Of a stretch of 64,000 nucleotides of DNA, positions 37,417 to 46,073 are shown piece by piece. A program made the position numbers and the translations under genes. This DNA is from Rhizobium metallidurans. Lineage in GTDB: Bacteria > Pseudomonadota > Alphaproteobacteria > Rhizobiales > Rhizobiaceae. The notes under the pieces are model-generated. The model did no database searches. It had not been told where the DNA came from and was given only the letters and a program-made list of their open reading frames with translations. Each line of letters starts with the position of its first letter. Positions within the stretch are counted from its first letter, which is position 1. The DNA is taken from assembly GCF_014196505.1 (NCBI RefSeq), contig NZ_JACIDW010000003.1, forward strand, positions 186,001 through 250,000, read 5' to 3'.

Positions 37417-38691
37417 CTAGCGCGCCGGCGCCGGTTCGCAAGGGCTCGGCGAAGGTCGCGAGCGAATTGCGTCGCGCTGGTGCCTCGCCTCGAGCGCGGC
37501 GCAGCCCCACACGATGCCGAACAGCAGGTAGACGTGACGCCAATGATCGATGTCGATGACGTTGCCGATCGCCACGTGACCGATCACGCCGATCCAGCCA
37601 ATCATCAGATAGGGCTGCCAGGGCCGGTCCTTGAGCAGGTTCTTGAAACCGAGATAGAGGGTCCAGCAGAGCATCACGACATAGCTGATGAAGCCGAGCC
37701 AGCCATAGGTCGTCAGCGACTTCAGCCAGATATTGTGCTCGTCCTCGGGAAAAATCGTGCCGAACACCATCGGCCCGATGCCGAGCGGCCGCTCCATCAT
37801 CATCGTGAGGCCGATCCGGTGGCGCGCGAAGCGCCCGAGATACTCGCCGTCATATTGCTGCACGAGCTGCGCGCGCATCGAGAACAGCTCGCTGACCTTG
37901 GGAAACTGCAATGCGATGACAAGCGAGGCAACCATCATCAAGATAGCCGCCAAGGACAGGACCAGAATGCGCAGCCGGAAGGCGCCGGTCCGCTCCTTGA
38001 GCAGCATCACGAAGATCAGCAGCAGGATGGTCAGCAGAAACAGGCCCCAGGCCGCGCGCGAGAACGACAGGAACACACCCAGCGCGAGGATCAGCAGCGC
38101 CGCCGCCTTGAGCGGCGCGGCACGCAGATTTCCCGTCAGGATGCCGTGCACGAGATAGAGGGAAGGGGGCACGAGGAACGGCCCGAAGACGTTCGGGTCT
38201 TGAAAGGCGCCCTTGGCGCGGTCGTAGAGGGTGAAGACCTCGGAGCCCGGAAAGACCTGAAAATAGCCGAGAATGCCGAGCGTCGAGGTAATGACGGCCG
38301 CGAATGCCCAGGCATTGAAGATGAGCTGCAGCCGTCGGTGACTGTCCTCGATGATCGCCGCGTAGAAGACGGCTGTCAGAGCAAGGAATGTCGATACCGC
38401 GATATACATGGGACCGTCGGCGATATCCTTCATCTGCGTCAGCGACAGCATGCCGCCGACGTTGAAGGTGATCAGCAGCGCCAGAAGCGGAAAGGTATAG
38501 CGAGAAATCCTGAGGCCGAGGATGAACCACAATCCCACCAGTCCGGCCATCCACAGTTCATAGGGGGCGGGCTCACTGATAACGAAGCCCGAAAGGAACA
38601 CGCCGACAGTCACGGCCGCCGAACCGATCAGCCGCAGTGTCGCCCGTTGTGGATCAGCGACGCGCGCGTATGTCGGTTCGATCGCGCTCAA
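37417..38691 (-). CDS. O-antigen ligase / Wzy-like polymerase
   Basis: This 424-residue membrane protein has about 10-12 hydrophobic helices and a large periplasmic loop (TLYDRAKGAFQDPNVFGPFLVPPSLYLVHG and GEYLGRFARHRIGLTMMMERPLGIGPMVFG). The DPN-x-FG and H-N-IWLKSLTTYGWLGF motifs are typical of the Wzy_C/WaaL family. In a locus with Wza and Wzc homologues it most likely polymerises repeat units at the periplasmic face. Its start overlaps the stop of the sugar transferase gene by 4 nt (ATGA). Confidence 0.85.
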   Translation of the reverse strand: MSAIEPTYARVADPQRATLRLIGSAAVTVGVFLSGFVISEPAPYELWMAGLVGLWFILGLRISRYTFPLLALLITFNVGGMLSLTQMKDIADGPMYIAVSTFLALTAVFYAAIIEDSHRRLQLIFNAWAFAAVITSTLGILGYFQVFPGSEVFTLYDRAKGAFQDPNVFGPFLVPPSLYLVHGILTGNLRAAPLKAAALLILALGVFLSFSRAAWGLFLLTILLLIFVMLLKERTGAFRLRILVLSLAAILMMVASLVIALQFPKVSELFSMRAQLVQQYDGEYLGRFARHRIGLTMMMERPLGIGPMVFGTIFPEDEHNIWLKSLTTYGWLGFISYVVMLCWTLYLGFKNLLKDRPWQPYLMIGWIGVIGHVAIGNVIDIDHWRHVYLLFGIVWGCAALEARHQRDAIRSRPSPSPCEPAPAR

Positions 38692-40241
38692 TAGGCGTTT
38701 TCCGTGTTGAACAGGCGAAACGGCGTGAGGAACAGGATCTTCAGGTCGAACCAGAGCGACCAGTTCTCGATGTAGTAGAGATCGTAGGCCGTGCGGAACT
38801 TGATCTTGTCGTCATTGTCGACCTCGCCGCGCCAGCCGTTGATCTGCGCCCAGCCGGTCACGCCCGGCTTGACGCGGTGGCGGGCGAAATATCCCTCGAC
38901 GACGTCGCCGAAGGCGCGGTCGCGGGCCTGTGCAAGCACCGCATGCGGGCGGGGGCCGACGAGCGACAGGTTGCCGATGAGCACGTTGAACAGCTGCGGC
39001 AATTCGTCGATCGACGTCTTGCGGATGAAGCGGCCGACGGGTGTCACCCGGGGGTCATCCTTGGTGACCGCGGCCTTCCCGGTCGGGTCGCTCATGTTCG
39101 AATACATCGAGCGGAACTTGAAGACGTTGATGACCTCGTTATTGAAGCCGTGCCGCTTCTGCATGAAGAAGACAGGTCCCGGCGACGTCGTCTTGATGGC
39201 GAGCGCCGTCGCCAGCATGATCGGCCAGACGACGGCAAGCGCAAGCACGGCGAAGAAAATATCGAAGCAGCGCTTGGCCACCGAATCCCAGTCGCGAATG
39301 GGCTTGTTGAAGATGTCGAGCATCGGCACCGAGCCGACATGCGAATAGGCACGCGGGCGGAAACGCAGGCGGTTCGAATGGGCCGCCAGCCGGATGTCCA
39401 CCGGCAGCACCCATAGCTTTTTCAAGAGCTGCAGGATGCGCGCCTCGGCGCTGAGCGGCAGCGCGATGATCAGCATGTCGATCCGGGTCAGGCGCGCGAA
39501 TTCGACGAGCTCGCCGATCGTCCCGAGCTTGGGGTAGCCGGCGACCATCGACGGCGAGCGCTTCTCGCCGCGATCGTCGAAGATGCCGCAGATGCGGATG
39601 TCGTTGTCCGGCTGCTGCTCGAGCAGACGGATGAAGTCCTTGGCCGGCTGGCCGCCGCCGACGAGAACCGCGCGGCGCTCCATGATGCCGTTGCGCGCCC
39701 AGTTCCGGATGCCGTAGGCGAGCAGGAAGCGGGACCCGAGCAGGAAGATGCCGCCAACCACAAACCAGCCGACATACGAATGCAGCTGCGCCGCGCCGAC
39801 CGGGCTGACGACCGCGATGATCGCGACCATGGCGGCGAAGACGACGGTCCATGTCAGGAGCACTTTGGGAAGCGGCCGCGTACGGGCGCGAAGTGCCGGA
39901 ATGGTATAGCAATCGGCGGTCTGCAGCGCGAGGACCAGGAGCGCTCCGACGCACAGGGACGCAACGGCCCGCATGGCGATGGTTTCCTCGGTATCCACCC
40001 ATAGCAGAAAGGAAAGCAGGCCGATTCCGAACTGCGACAGGAATTCGATCAGCCGGAACTGTCCGATCATGATCGATGGCGTGCGTGTGCCATCGCTGAA
40101 CTGTTCGGCGATCTGACGTGCGTAGTCGTTCAGCGGCTCCGAGCTCGTCGTCTCGGTGCCGTCACCGCGTCGATTGACGTCGGAAACTTGCTTGCGCAGG
40201 GTTTCCAGATCAAATTGATCGTTGTTCTCTGCCTTGTTCAT
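38688..40241 (-). CDS. Undecaprenyl-phosphate sugar phosphotransferase (WcaJ/UppE-like)
   Basis: This 517-residue polyisoprenyl-phosphate hexose-1-phosphate transferase has an N-terminal region with four predicted helices, a Rossmann-like central domain (RRAVLVGGGQPAKDFIRLLEQQ), and a C-terminal catalytic bacterial sugar transferase domain. The latter contains KRCFDIFFAVLALAVVWPIM, the GPVFFMQKRHGFNN segment, SIDELPQLFNVLIGNLSLVGPRPH and a final GWAQINGWRGE. It starts repeat-unit assembly by loading a hexose-phosphate on the lipid carrier. UppE-type enzymes of Agrobacterium start the unipolar polysaccharide. Which sugar is used cannot be read. Confidence 0.9.
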   Translation of the reverse strand: MNKAENNDQFDLETLRKQVSDVNRRGDGTETTSSEPLNDYARQIAEQFSDGTRTPSIMIGQFRLIEFLSQFGIGLLSFLLWVDTEETIAMRAVASLCVGALLVLALQTADCYTIPALRARTRPLPKVLLTWTVVFAAMVAIIAVVSPVGAAQLHSYVGWFVVGGIFLLGSRFLLAYGIRNWARNGIMERRAVLVGGGQPAKDFIRLLEQQPDNDIRICGIFDDRGEKRSPSMVAGYPKLGTIGELVEFARLTRIDMLIIALPLSAEARILQLLKKLWVLPVDIRLAAHSNRLRFRPRAYSHVGSVPMLDIFNKPIRDWDSVAKRCFDIFFAVLALAVVWPIMLATALAIKTTSPGPVFFMQKRHGFNNEVINVFKFRSMYSNMSDPTGKAAVTKDDPRVTPVGRFIRKTSIDELPQLFNVLIGNLSLVGPRPHAVLAQARDRAFGDVVEGYFARHRVKPGVTGWAQINGWRGEVDNDDKIKFRTAYDLYYIENWSLWFDLKILFLTPFRLFNTENAY

Positions 40242-40298
40242 CAGGCTACCGCCGCTGTTTCACCAGTCGGCAATAGCACAAAGCCCCTAAGAAACGTT

Positions 40299-41468
40299 TT
40301 ACGAGGCGGCTTTCGCCGCTCCTGCTGCCGGGCGGCGGATGAGGTCGCGATAGAGCTCCAGGACCTCGTTGGCCATGACGGTCGCGGAAAACACCGAGCG
40401 CACCTGCTCGATCGGGGGCATCGTCTTGTCGTGCCATTCGGGAATGCGAATGGCGTCCGCCATCACCCGCGCGAGGTCGTCGGCATTGTCTGGCGCCACG
40501 AGTGCTCCACTATCCTTGCCGAGCGCTTCCGGAATGCCGCCGACACGGGTCGCGATGATTGTCTTTCCGGCGCCAAGCCCCTCGAGAACGATGTAGGGCA
40601 TGGCTTCGGCCCGCGATGGGACGACCAGGTTCTGCGACATCGCGAAAGCCTGCTGGACGCGCATGGCGGGCAGCATGCCGATGCGCTTCCCAAGGCCGCG
40701 CTCGATCATCATCTCCCGGTAGCGATCCCGATCCGGCCCGTCGCCGATCATCAGCGCCGAGAGTGGCCGGCCGATCAGGCGTTCCGTCTTGGCGAAGGCG
40801 TCCACAAAAAGGTCGGGACCCTTAAGGTCCCGCAACATGCCAACGTAGATGAAGTGGACGGCATCGGACCGGGTGGGGATCAGCTCGAAATCCCGCTCGC
40901 TGATGCCGTTGTAGATCAGTCGCGTCTGCGTTCGCGGGCGACCGACCCTCTTGGTATAGGTTTCGCGCTCGTACTCGCAGATGAAGACCAGGGCGTCCGT
41001 GAAATATTCTTGCAACCGCTCCATCCGCAGCACGAACTGCCCCAGAAGCGAGGATCGGGAATAATGCAGGCTTCCGCCATGGGCGGTATAGAGGCGGGCT
41101 ACGCAATACCTGTTCACCCGCAGGGCTGAGCCGGCCAGTCGCGCGAGCACGCCGCCTTTGGCGCCGTGTCCGTGCAGCACGTCCGGCCGCAAACTTTTGA
41201 TCTTCTTGTAGGCGTCCCAAAGCACGCCGATATCGGAAAGGCTGACCGAGCGCCGGATCGGGACGCGCGTCAGGCCGAGCGCCAGATACGGCCTGATGTC
41301 GTCGAAAAGCGCATCCTCGTAATCGCCGCCGGTCGAGCTGTCGCAAAGAATGCCCACTTCATGGCCGGCCTTGCTGTGCTCGATCACCAGATCGCGCACG
41401 TGGCGGAAGATGCCGCCGACCGGGGACCTGAAGCAATGAATGATGCGAAGGGGCCGCTGTTCGCTCAT
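40299..41468 (-). CDS. GT4-family glycosyltransferase
   Basis: This 389-residue enzyme has a GT-B fold. The N-terminal acceptor half has RIIHCFRSPVGGIFRHVRDLVIEHSKAGHEVG and DVLHGHGAKGGVLARLAG. The donor half has HFIYVGMLRDLKGPDLFVDAFA and LMIGDGPDRDRYREM. The catalytic E-x7-E segment is VPSRAEAMPYIVLEGLGAGKTIIATRVGG. It adds a sugar to the growing lipid-linked unit on the cytosolic face. It lies 57 nt upstream of the sugar transferase gene and 6 nt after the wza-like gene, in one minus-strand operon. Confidence 0.88.
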   Translation of the reverse strand: MSEQRPLRIIHCFRSPVGGIFRHVRDLVIEHSKAGHEVGILCDSSTGGDYEDALFDDIRPYLALGLTRVPIRRSVSLSDIGVLWDAYKKIKSLRPDVLHGHGAKGGVLARLAGSALRVNRYCVARLYTAHGGSLHYSRSSLLGQFVLRMERLQEYFTDALVFICEYERETYTKRVGRPRTQTRLIYNGISERDFELIPTRSDAVHFIYVGMLRDLKGPDLFVDAFAKTERLIGRPLSALMIGDGPDRDRYREMMIERGLGKRIGMLPAMRVQQAFAMSQNLVVPSRAEAMPYIVLEGLGAGKTIIATRVGGIPEALGKDSGALVAPDNADDLARVMADAIRIPEWHDKTMPPIEQVRSVFSATVMANEVLELYRDLIRRPAAGAAKAAS

Positions 41469-41474
41469 CTACGA

Positions 41475-42050
41475 TTAGAACAGCCGTTCGCGGACATAGA
41501 GCGTATCGCCGGCGATGATCGCGGACGATATGTTGACGCGACCGGTCATGACCTGCCCATTGATCTTTCTGGTGACGTCGACGGCGCCCTGGTTGGCGCG
41601 CGGCGTGAAGCCGCCGGCAACGGCGATCGCGTTCTGCGCGGTCATGCCCGGTACATAGGCGTATTGCCCGGGCTGACCGACCTCGCCCATGATGAAGATC
41701 GAGCGATAGCGATCGACGTCGATGGTGACATCGGGGTCGCGAAGATAGCCCTGCTTGAGCTTCTGCGCGATCTGTCCCGACAGCTGCTGCAGCGTACGGC
41801 CACGCGCCGCGACCTGGCCGATGAGCGGGAAGGCGATGTAGCCGGCCTGGTCGATCGTGTAGGTATTGGTCATGCTTGGCTGGTCGAATACCGTAATGCG
41901 AAGCCTGTCGCCGCTATCCAGCGAATAGGGCTGTATGGTTGCCTGATTGAATGCGCGCGGAGCGGGCTGATAGCTGTTGCAGCCGGCCAGGACTGCTGTC
42001 ATGGCGGCAAGGCTCAAGGCCATCAGAAACTTGGGCTGTGCGACGGGCAT
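41475..42050 (-). CDS. Wza-like polysaccharide export lipoprotein (short form)
   Basis: This 191-residue lipoprotein has lipobox LAGC near residue 23 and the polysaccharide export domain (IQPYSLDSGDRLRITVFDQPSMTNTYTIDQAGYIAFPLIGQVAARGRTLQQLSGQI), followed by one SLBB-like domain (YRSIFIMGEVGQPGQYAYVPGMTAQNAIAVAGG). It lacks the C-terminal amphipathic helix that forms the outer-membrane pore in E. coli Wza, so it may need a partner barrel. This short form is usual in rhizobial exo/upp-type loci. It is divergent from the Wzc-like gene, sharing a 191-nt promoter region. Confidence 0.88.
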   Translation of the reverse strand: MPVAQPKFLMALSLAAMTAVLAGCNSYQPAPRAFNQATIQPYSLDSGDRLRITVFDQPSMTNTYTIDQAGYIAFPLIGQVAARGRTLQQLSGQIAQKLKQGYLRDPDVTIDVDRYRSIFIMGEVGQPGQYAYVPGMTAQNAIAVAGGFTPRANQGAVDVTRKINGQVMTGRVNISSAIIAGDTLYVRERLF

Positions 42051-42241
42051 CTAGCTTCTCACGGGAAACGAACTTCTTCCTCACGTTATCGATCCGTTAG
42101 GGTTAATGACCGGTAAAGGCCGCCGTCGAATTCGCTTTTTCTTCACCGTCCGAATGCTCCGAGCGCCTGCCGGCAAGCATTAACCGTTGAGTTACTATAG
42201 TCATTTACCCTCGCGGGCACCTTTGTTCTTGGAGTACGAGC

Positions 42242-44392
42242 ATGTCCGGCGTAACGGGTAATCAGGATGTCGATATCGATCTTGCCCAGCTGGTCCGTGG
42301 CGTTTGGGCTCGTCGGCTCAAGGTCGTGGCCATTACGCTGCTCGGGGCAGGGGTGGCCTTTGTCGGCGCCAAGATGGTCTCGCCGAAGTATCGCAGCGAA
42401 ACGCGCATCCTGATCGAGCCGCGCGCGCCGGCCTTCGCCAACGCGCAGGCCGCCGACGCGAACGCAAGCCAGCTCCTCGACGAACTGAATATCTCCAGCC
42501 AGGTTCAGCTTCTGCAGTCGGCCGATCTCATCAAGCAGGTCATCAGCAGCCAGAAGCTCTACGATCTCCCGGAATTCGATGCCGCGGCCGATAGTTCCGC
42601 CCTCGGCGACATTCTGATCGCGCTTAACCTGAAGAAGAGCCCGCTCGCCAATCCGCCGGAAGAGCGCGTCATCAATGCTTTCGTCGAGCGCCTGCAGGTC
42701 TACCAGGTTCCCGGCTCCCGCGTCATTGGTATCACCTTCACCTCGAAGGACCCGGCACTTGCAGCGGCGATCCCGAACGCCATGGCGGCCGCTTACCTGG
42801 CCAAGCAGAGCGGCGCCAAGCTCGACTCCAATTCGGAAGCCACGCGCTGGCTGGAGCCTGAGATCGAGACGCTCCGCACCAAGGTCAGCGAAGCCGAGCA
42901 GAAGGTCGCCGAGTATCGTACGGCGCGTGGCCTGCTGCCGACCAATGGCGGCGGCAATTTCCAGACGCAGCAGTTGAACGACATTTCCGCCGAGCTGACG
43001 CGTGTGCGTGGCGACAAGGTGAACGCCCAGGCGCGTGCGCAATCCGTGCGCAATGCGCTGTCGTCCGGCGAGCCGTCCGACACGTTGCAGGACATCATGT
43101 CGTCGCAGGCGATACAGCGGCTGAAGGGGACGGAATCCGGCCTGCAGTCGCAGATATCCGACCTTCAGACATCGCTGCTGAACAACCATCCGCGGCTGAA
43201 GAGCCTTCGCGCCCAGCTCGCCGACATCAGGACGCAGATCCGTCAGGAAACGCAGAAGATCCTGGCAAGCATCGAGAACGAAGCAAAGGTCGCCACGCTT
43301 CGCGAGCAGGAGCTCGATCAGCAGTCCAACAAGGTCAAGGCCAACAGCGCCCAGGCCGGCGAGGATGAGGTCGGCCTCAACGCGCTTCAGCGCGAGGCGG
43401 CGGCACAGCGGCAGCTGCTTGAAACCTATCTGGCGCGCTTCCGCGAGGCCGCCTCGCGCGCCGACAAGAATTCCAGCCCCGCCGATGCCCGCATCGTCTC
43501 CACCGCGGTTCAACCGGTCGATCCCTATTTCCCCAAGGTCGTCCCGATCGTTGTCGTCGTGTCGCTCGCGACCTTCATCATGACCTCGATCGTGATCATG
43601 CTGGCGGAACTCTTCAGCGGCCGCGCGCTCCGGCCGATATCGGGCTACGGAACTGAAGAGAGCGTCGAGCAGGAAACGGTCGAAATTGTCGCCGTCTCTC
43701 CGCGCGCGCGCATGGCAGCACCGAGCATGCTGGCCGTGCAGCAAGACGAGCAGGACGAGGCAGCCGAAGAGCCCGTCGTCGAGCAACCGGAAGAGGAAAA
43801 CGAATTCTCCATCGCTTCCGTCGCCCAATACCTGCTCGGCAGCCGCGCACCGCTTGCAATCGCGATCTCGCCGACCGGTGACAATGGGTCGGCCGCCACC
43901 GTTGCGCTGGCCCGCACGCTGGCGTCGGCCGGCTCCCGCGTCGTGCTGGTGGACATGACCGGTTCCGGACATCCGACCGAACTGATGGCGCAGGGGCGTT
44001 CGCTGCCGGGCGTCACGGATCTCTTGTGCGGCGAGGCGGCCTTTGGCGACACCATCCATGGTGATCACCTCTCCGACGCCCACTTCATCCCGCAGGGCAC
44101 CAGCGATATGCGTCGCGCCATGCGCGGCGCCGACCGCCTCTCGCTGCTGCTCGACGCGCTAACCTCCGCCTACGATCTGGTGCTGGTCGAATCCGGCGCC
44201 GCCGATGTGGCCGGCGTCTCCAGGCTCACGCATAGCAAGACGGTCGAAATCATCCTGTCCATGCCCGAGATCATCGAGCAACAGTTCGTGGCCGCGATGA
44301 CCAGCTTCGAAGAGGCGGGCTACGAGCGCGTCGTGCTGATGTCCGGCGGCAATATGGATGGCAATGCGACGGTCGCCCAGCAGGCGGCCTGA
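42242..44392 (+). CDS. Wzc/ExoP-like polysaccharide co-polymerase with degenerate kinase domain
   Basis: This 716-residue protein has an N-terminal Wzz domain with helix VVAITLLGAGVAFVGAKMV, a long periplasmic coiled-coil region (residues ~150-420), and a second helix (VVPIVVVVSLATFIMTSIVIML). A cytosolic P-loop-type domain begins near residue 535. There the Walker A site reads SPTGDNGSAATVA in place of the usual G-x4-GKS/T, so the key lysine is missing. The LVDMTG strand is kept, and no tyrosine cluster is seen at the C-terminus. It should still set chain length and open the export path, but kinase activity is doubtful. An acidic linker precedes the domain. Confidence 0.88.
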   Translation: MSGVTGNQDVDIDLAQLVRGVWARRLKVVAITLLGAGVAFVGAKMVSPKYRSETRILIEPRAPAFANAQAADANASQLLDELNISSQVQLLQSADLIKQVISSQKLYDLPEFDAAADSSALGDILIALNLKKSPLANPPEERVINAFVERLQVYQVPGSRVIGITFTSKDPALAAAIPNAMAAAYLAKQSGAKLDSNSEATRWLEPEIETLRTKVSEAEQKVAEYRTARGLLPTNGGGNFQTQQLNDISAELTRVRGDKVNAQARAQSVRNALSSGEPSDTLQDIMSSQAIQRLKGTESGLQSQISDLQTSLLNNHPRLKSLRAQLADIRTQIRQETQKILASIENEAKVATLREQELDQQSNKVKANSAQAGEDEVGLNALQREAAAQRQLLETYLARFREAASRADKNSSPADARIVSTAVQPVDPYFPKVVPIVVVVSLATFIMTSIVIMLAELFSGRALRPISGYGTEESVEQETVEIVAVSPRARMAAPSMLAVQQDEQDEAAEEPVVEQPEEENEFSIASVAQYLLGSRAPLAIAISPTGDNGSAATVALARTLASAGSRVVLVDMTGSGHPTELMAQGRSLPGVTDLLCGEAAFGDTIHGDHLSDAHFIPQGTSDMRRAMRGADRLSLLLDALTSAYDLVLVESGAADVAGVSRLTHSKTVEIILSMPEIIEQQFVAAMTSFEEAGYERVVLMSGGNMDGNATVAQQAA

Positions 44393-45631
44393 TCAGACGC
44401 CGGCGAACCGGCGCAGGCGCTGGGCGGCGCGATAGAGCCGCTGTTGTGACTTGATGTAGGCCTTGCCTCGGGTCACGAGCCGGTGCACCGCGCCGGCAGC
44501 GCTGCCGCGAGCGGTCAGCGGCAACACCACATCGTAATGGTCGGTCTCGGCTGGCGCCCAGGAACGCTTGTAGCCCTGGTCGCCCAGGCCGAAATCGAAC
44601 AGATTGACGCCCTTGCCGTGCAGGCCCGCTATCATCTGCCAGAACAGAAATTCCCCCGGGCTGGCCTCGGCGCCGATGCTTTCGTCGATCGCACTGAACT
44701 GGCAGATCACATGATCGCCCTTTCGCGATATGCCGGCGATGGCGGCCAGATGACCGGCATGCGCGCCTTTCAGCTGTATGGCATGCATTTCGAGGCCGAA
44801 CAGTTCGTTCTTGGCGTCGCGGATATCGATCGCACCATGCAGGAAGGCCTTCGTCTCGACGTCGTCGAAGACGTCGGGCAATCCCATGGCCTTGAAGCGT
44901 TCGCTTTTCAGCCGGAAGAACTGGTCGAGAAGCATGTGCTGGCTCCTGGCGTCCGAGCCGCTGACGTAGTCGAAGCCGCCAAGTTCCTCCAGGCGCTTCG
45001 ATTGCACGCGGAACTTCTTCCGCCGACCTTTGGCGTTCAACTGCTTCAGCGTTGCTTCCATCGTGTCGAACAGCGGCAATTGATAGGCATGGTTCTGATT
45101 CTGGACCATCGGCAGCAGCGCCAGCGGATTGCGGCGGCCGCGCCATGTGAGCGGAATGTTCTGCAGCAGCAAGAGGTCGGCTTTCTCCCGGAGCGCGCCG
45201 GAGAAGCGCGTGGCAAGGTCACTTGCATCGAGTGTCTCGAAGGCATCCGCGAGATCGGCGGCGAACAGACCGGTGTTGATATTGCTGTGGTCGGCGCCGA
45301 TGAACTTGGCGACGCGCACGCCGCGCGACCGGACGATCTCGATGGGAAGGATGAAGACGGTTCGCATACCCGATCGGCCGCGGATGACGGCAGCCGGATT
45401 ACCAAAAGCCTTCATCCACGACGCGCACCAGTCATATCCCTGATGCAGCGAGTTCAGACGGTCGCGCTCGAGCGCGCGCCACTCCTGCTCGATGGCCTCC
45501 ATGGAATCGACGACGTCGATCTCGATCGCATCGAAGGACAGTCGTGCATCAGTCTCTCCGAGCTTCGCCAGTTCGGCGTCTGCGGCGATCTCACGCGGCG
45601 CGGATTCCAATGGAAGCTTCTGCGTTTGCAC
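44393..45631 (-). CDS. GNAT acyltransferase, CelD/BcsL-like
   Basis: This 412-residue protein has a CelD/BcsL-type GNAT fold: IEIDVVDSMEAIEQEWRALERDRLNSLHQGYDWCASWMKAFGN at the start, and in the second half KGAHAGHLAAIAGISRKGDHVICQFSAIDESIGAEASPGEFLFWQMIAGLHGKGVNLFDFGLGDQGYKRSW. Family members sit in cellulose and exopolysaccharide loci and probably acylate the polymer. Its stop abuts the Wzc-like stop on the other strand without any gap, which supports it as the end of the locus. Confidence 0.82.
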   Translation of the reverse strand: MQTQKLPLESAPREIAADAELAKLGETDARLSFDAIEIDVVDSMEAIEQEWRALERDRLNSLHQGYDWCASWMKAFGNPAAVIRGRSGMRTVFILPIEIVRSRGVRVAKFIGADHSNINTGLFAADLADAFETLDASDLATRFSGALREKADLLLLQNIPLTWRGRRNPLALLPMVQNQNHAYQLPLFDTMEATLKQLNAKGRRKKFRVQSKRLEELGGFDYVSGSDARSQHMLLDQFFRLKSERFKAMGLPDVFDDVETKAFLHGAIDIRDAKNELFGLEMHAIQLKGAHAGHLAAIAGISRKGDHVICQFSAIDESIGAEASPGEFLFWQMIAGLHGKGVNLFDFGLGDQGYKRSWAPAETDHYDVVLPLTARGSAAGAVHRLVTRGKAYIKSQQRLYRAAQRLRRFAGV

Positions 45632-45747
45632 GGGCGTTCTCCGGGAAAAGATACTGCCCGCGAAAATAGCGTGCCAGCGCGTCGATTTCCTTTACGGGAG
45701 CCAGACCGCCGGCCTTTCCGTCAATCACGGTTATTTCGCGATTAATG

Positions 45748-45957
45748 CTATTGCTGCTTGGGGCCGGCCATCCACTTGATGATGAGCATCGCAGGCAACA
45801 CCCAGAGCAGTCCCGTCAGCGAGAAATAGAGGAGGTGACCCCACCACGGCGCACTGCCGAGCGTCGCAACCGCGATGGTGTTGGCGACCAGCGCATAGAG
45901 GAGCACGAGAACGACGATAAGGATGGTGCCGATGAACTTGCGAAGGCGGACGGGCAT
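45748..45957 (-). CDS. DUF2842 membrane protein
   Basis: This 69-residue protein has two hydrophobic helices (FIGTILIVVLVLLYALVANTIAVA and LLYFSLTGLLWVLPAMLIIKWM) joined by the short hinge GSAPWWGH. It matches the alphaproteobacterial family DUF2842; the function is unknown. Start 45957 gives MPVRLRKFIG; an upstream in-frame extension to 46029 lacks the family pattern. It is divergent from ctaA, next to which it is often found in rhizobia. Confidence 0.82.
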   Translation of the reverse strand: MPVRLRKFIGTILIVVLVLLYALVANTIAVATLGSAPWWGHLLYFSLTGLLWVLPAMLIIKWMAGPKQQ

Positions 45958-46073
45958 CTGTTGAATTCCAGCATGGGATGTGCAGGCCACCGCGACGGCA
46001 TGCCGCAAATGTTCAGACTTGTTTTGCATCAGTGGCTAAGGCAAATCAACTGGCGGAACGAAGGAGTCCCTCC

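Noticed and set aside
42143..44083. Minus-strand frame of 646 codons opposite the Wzc-like gene
   Set aside because: Low-complexity shadow of the coiled-coil coding region.
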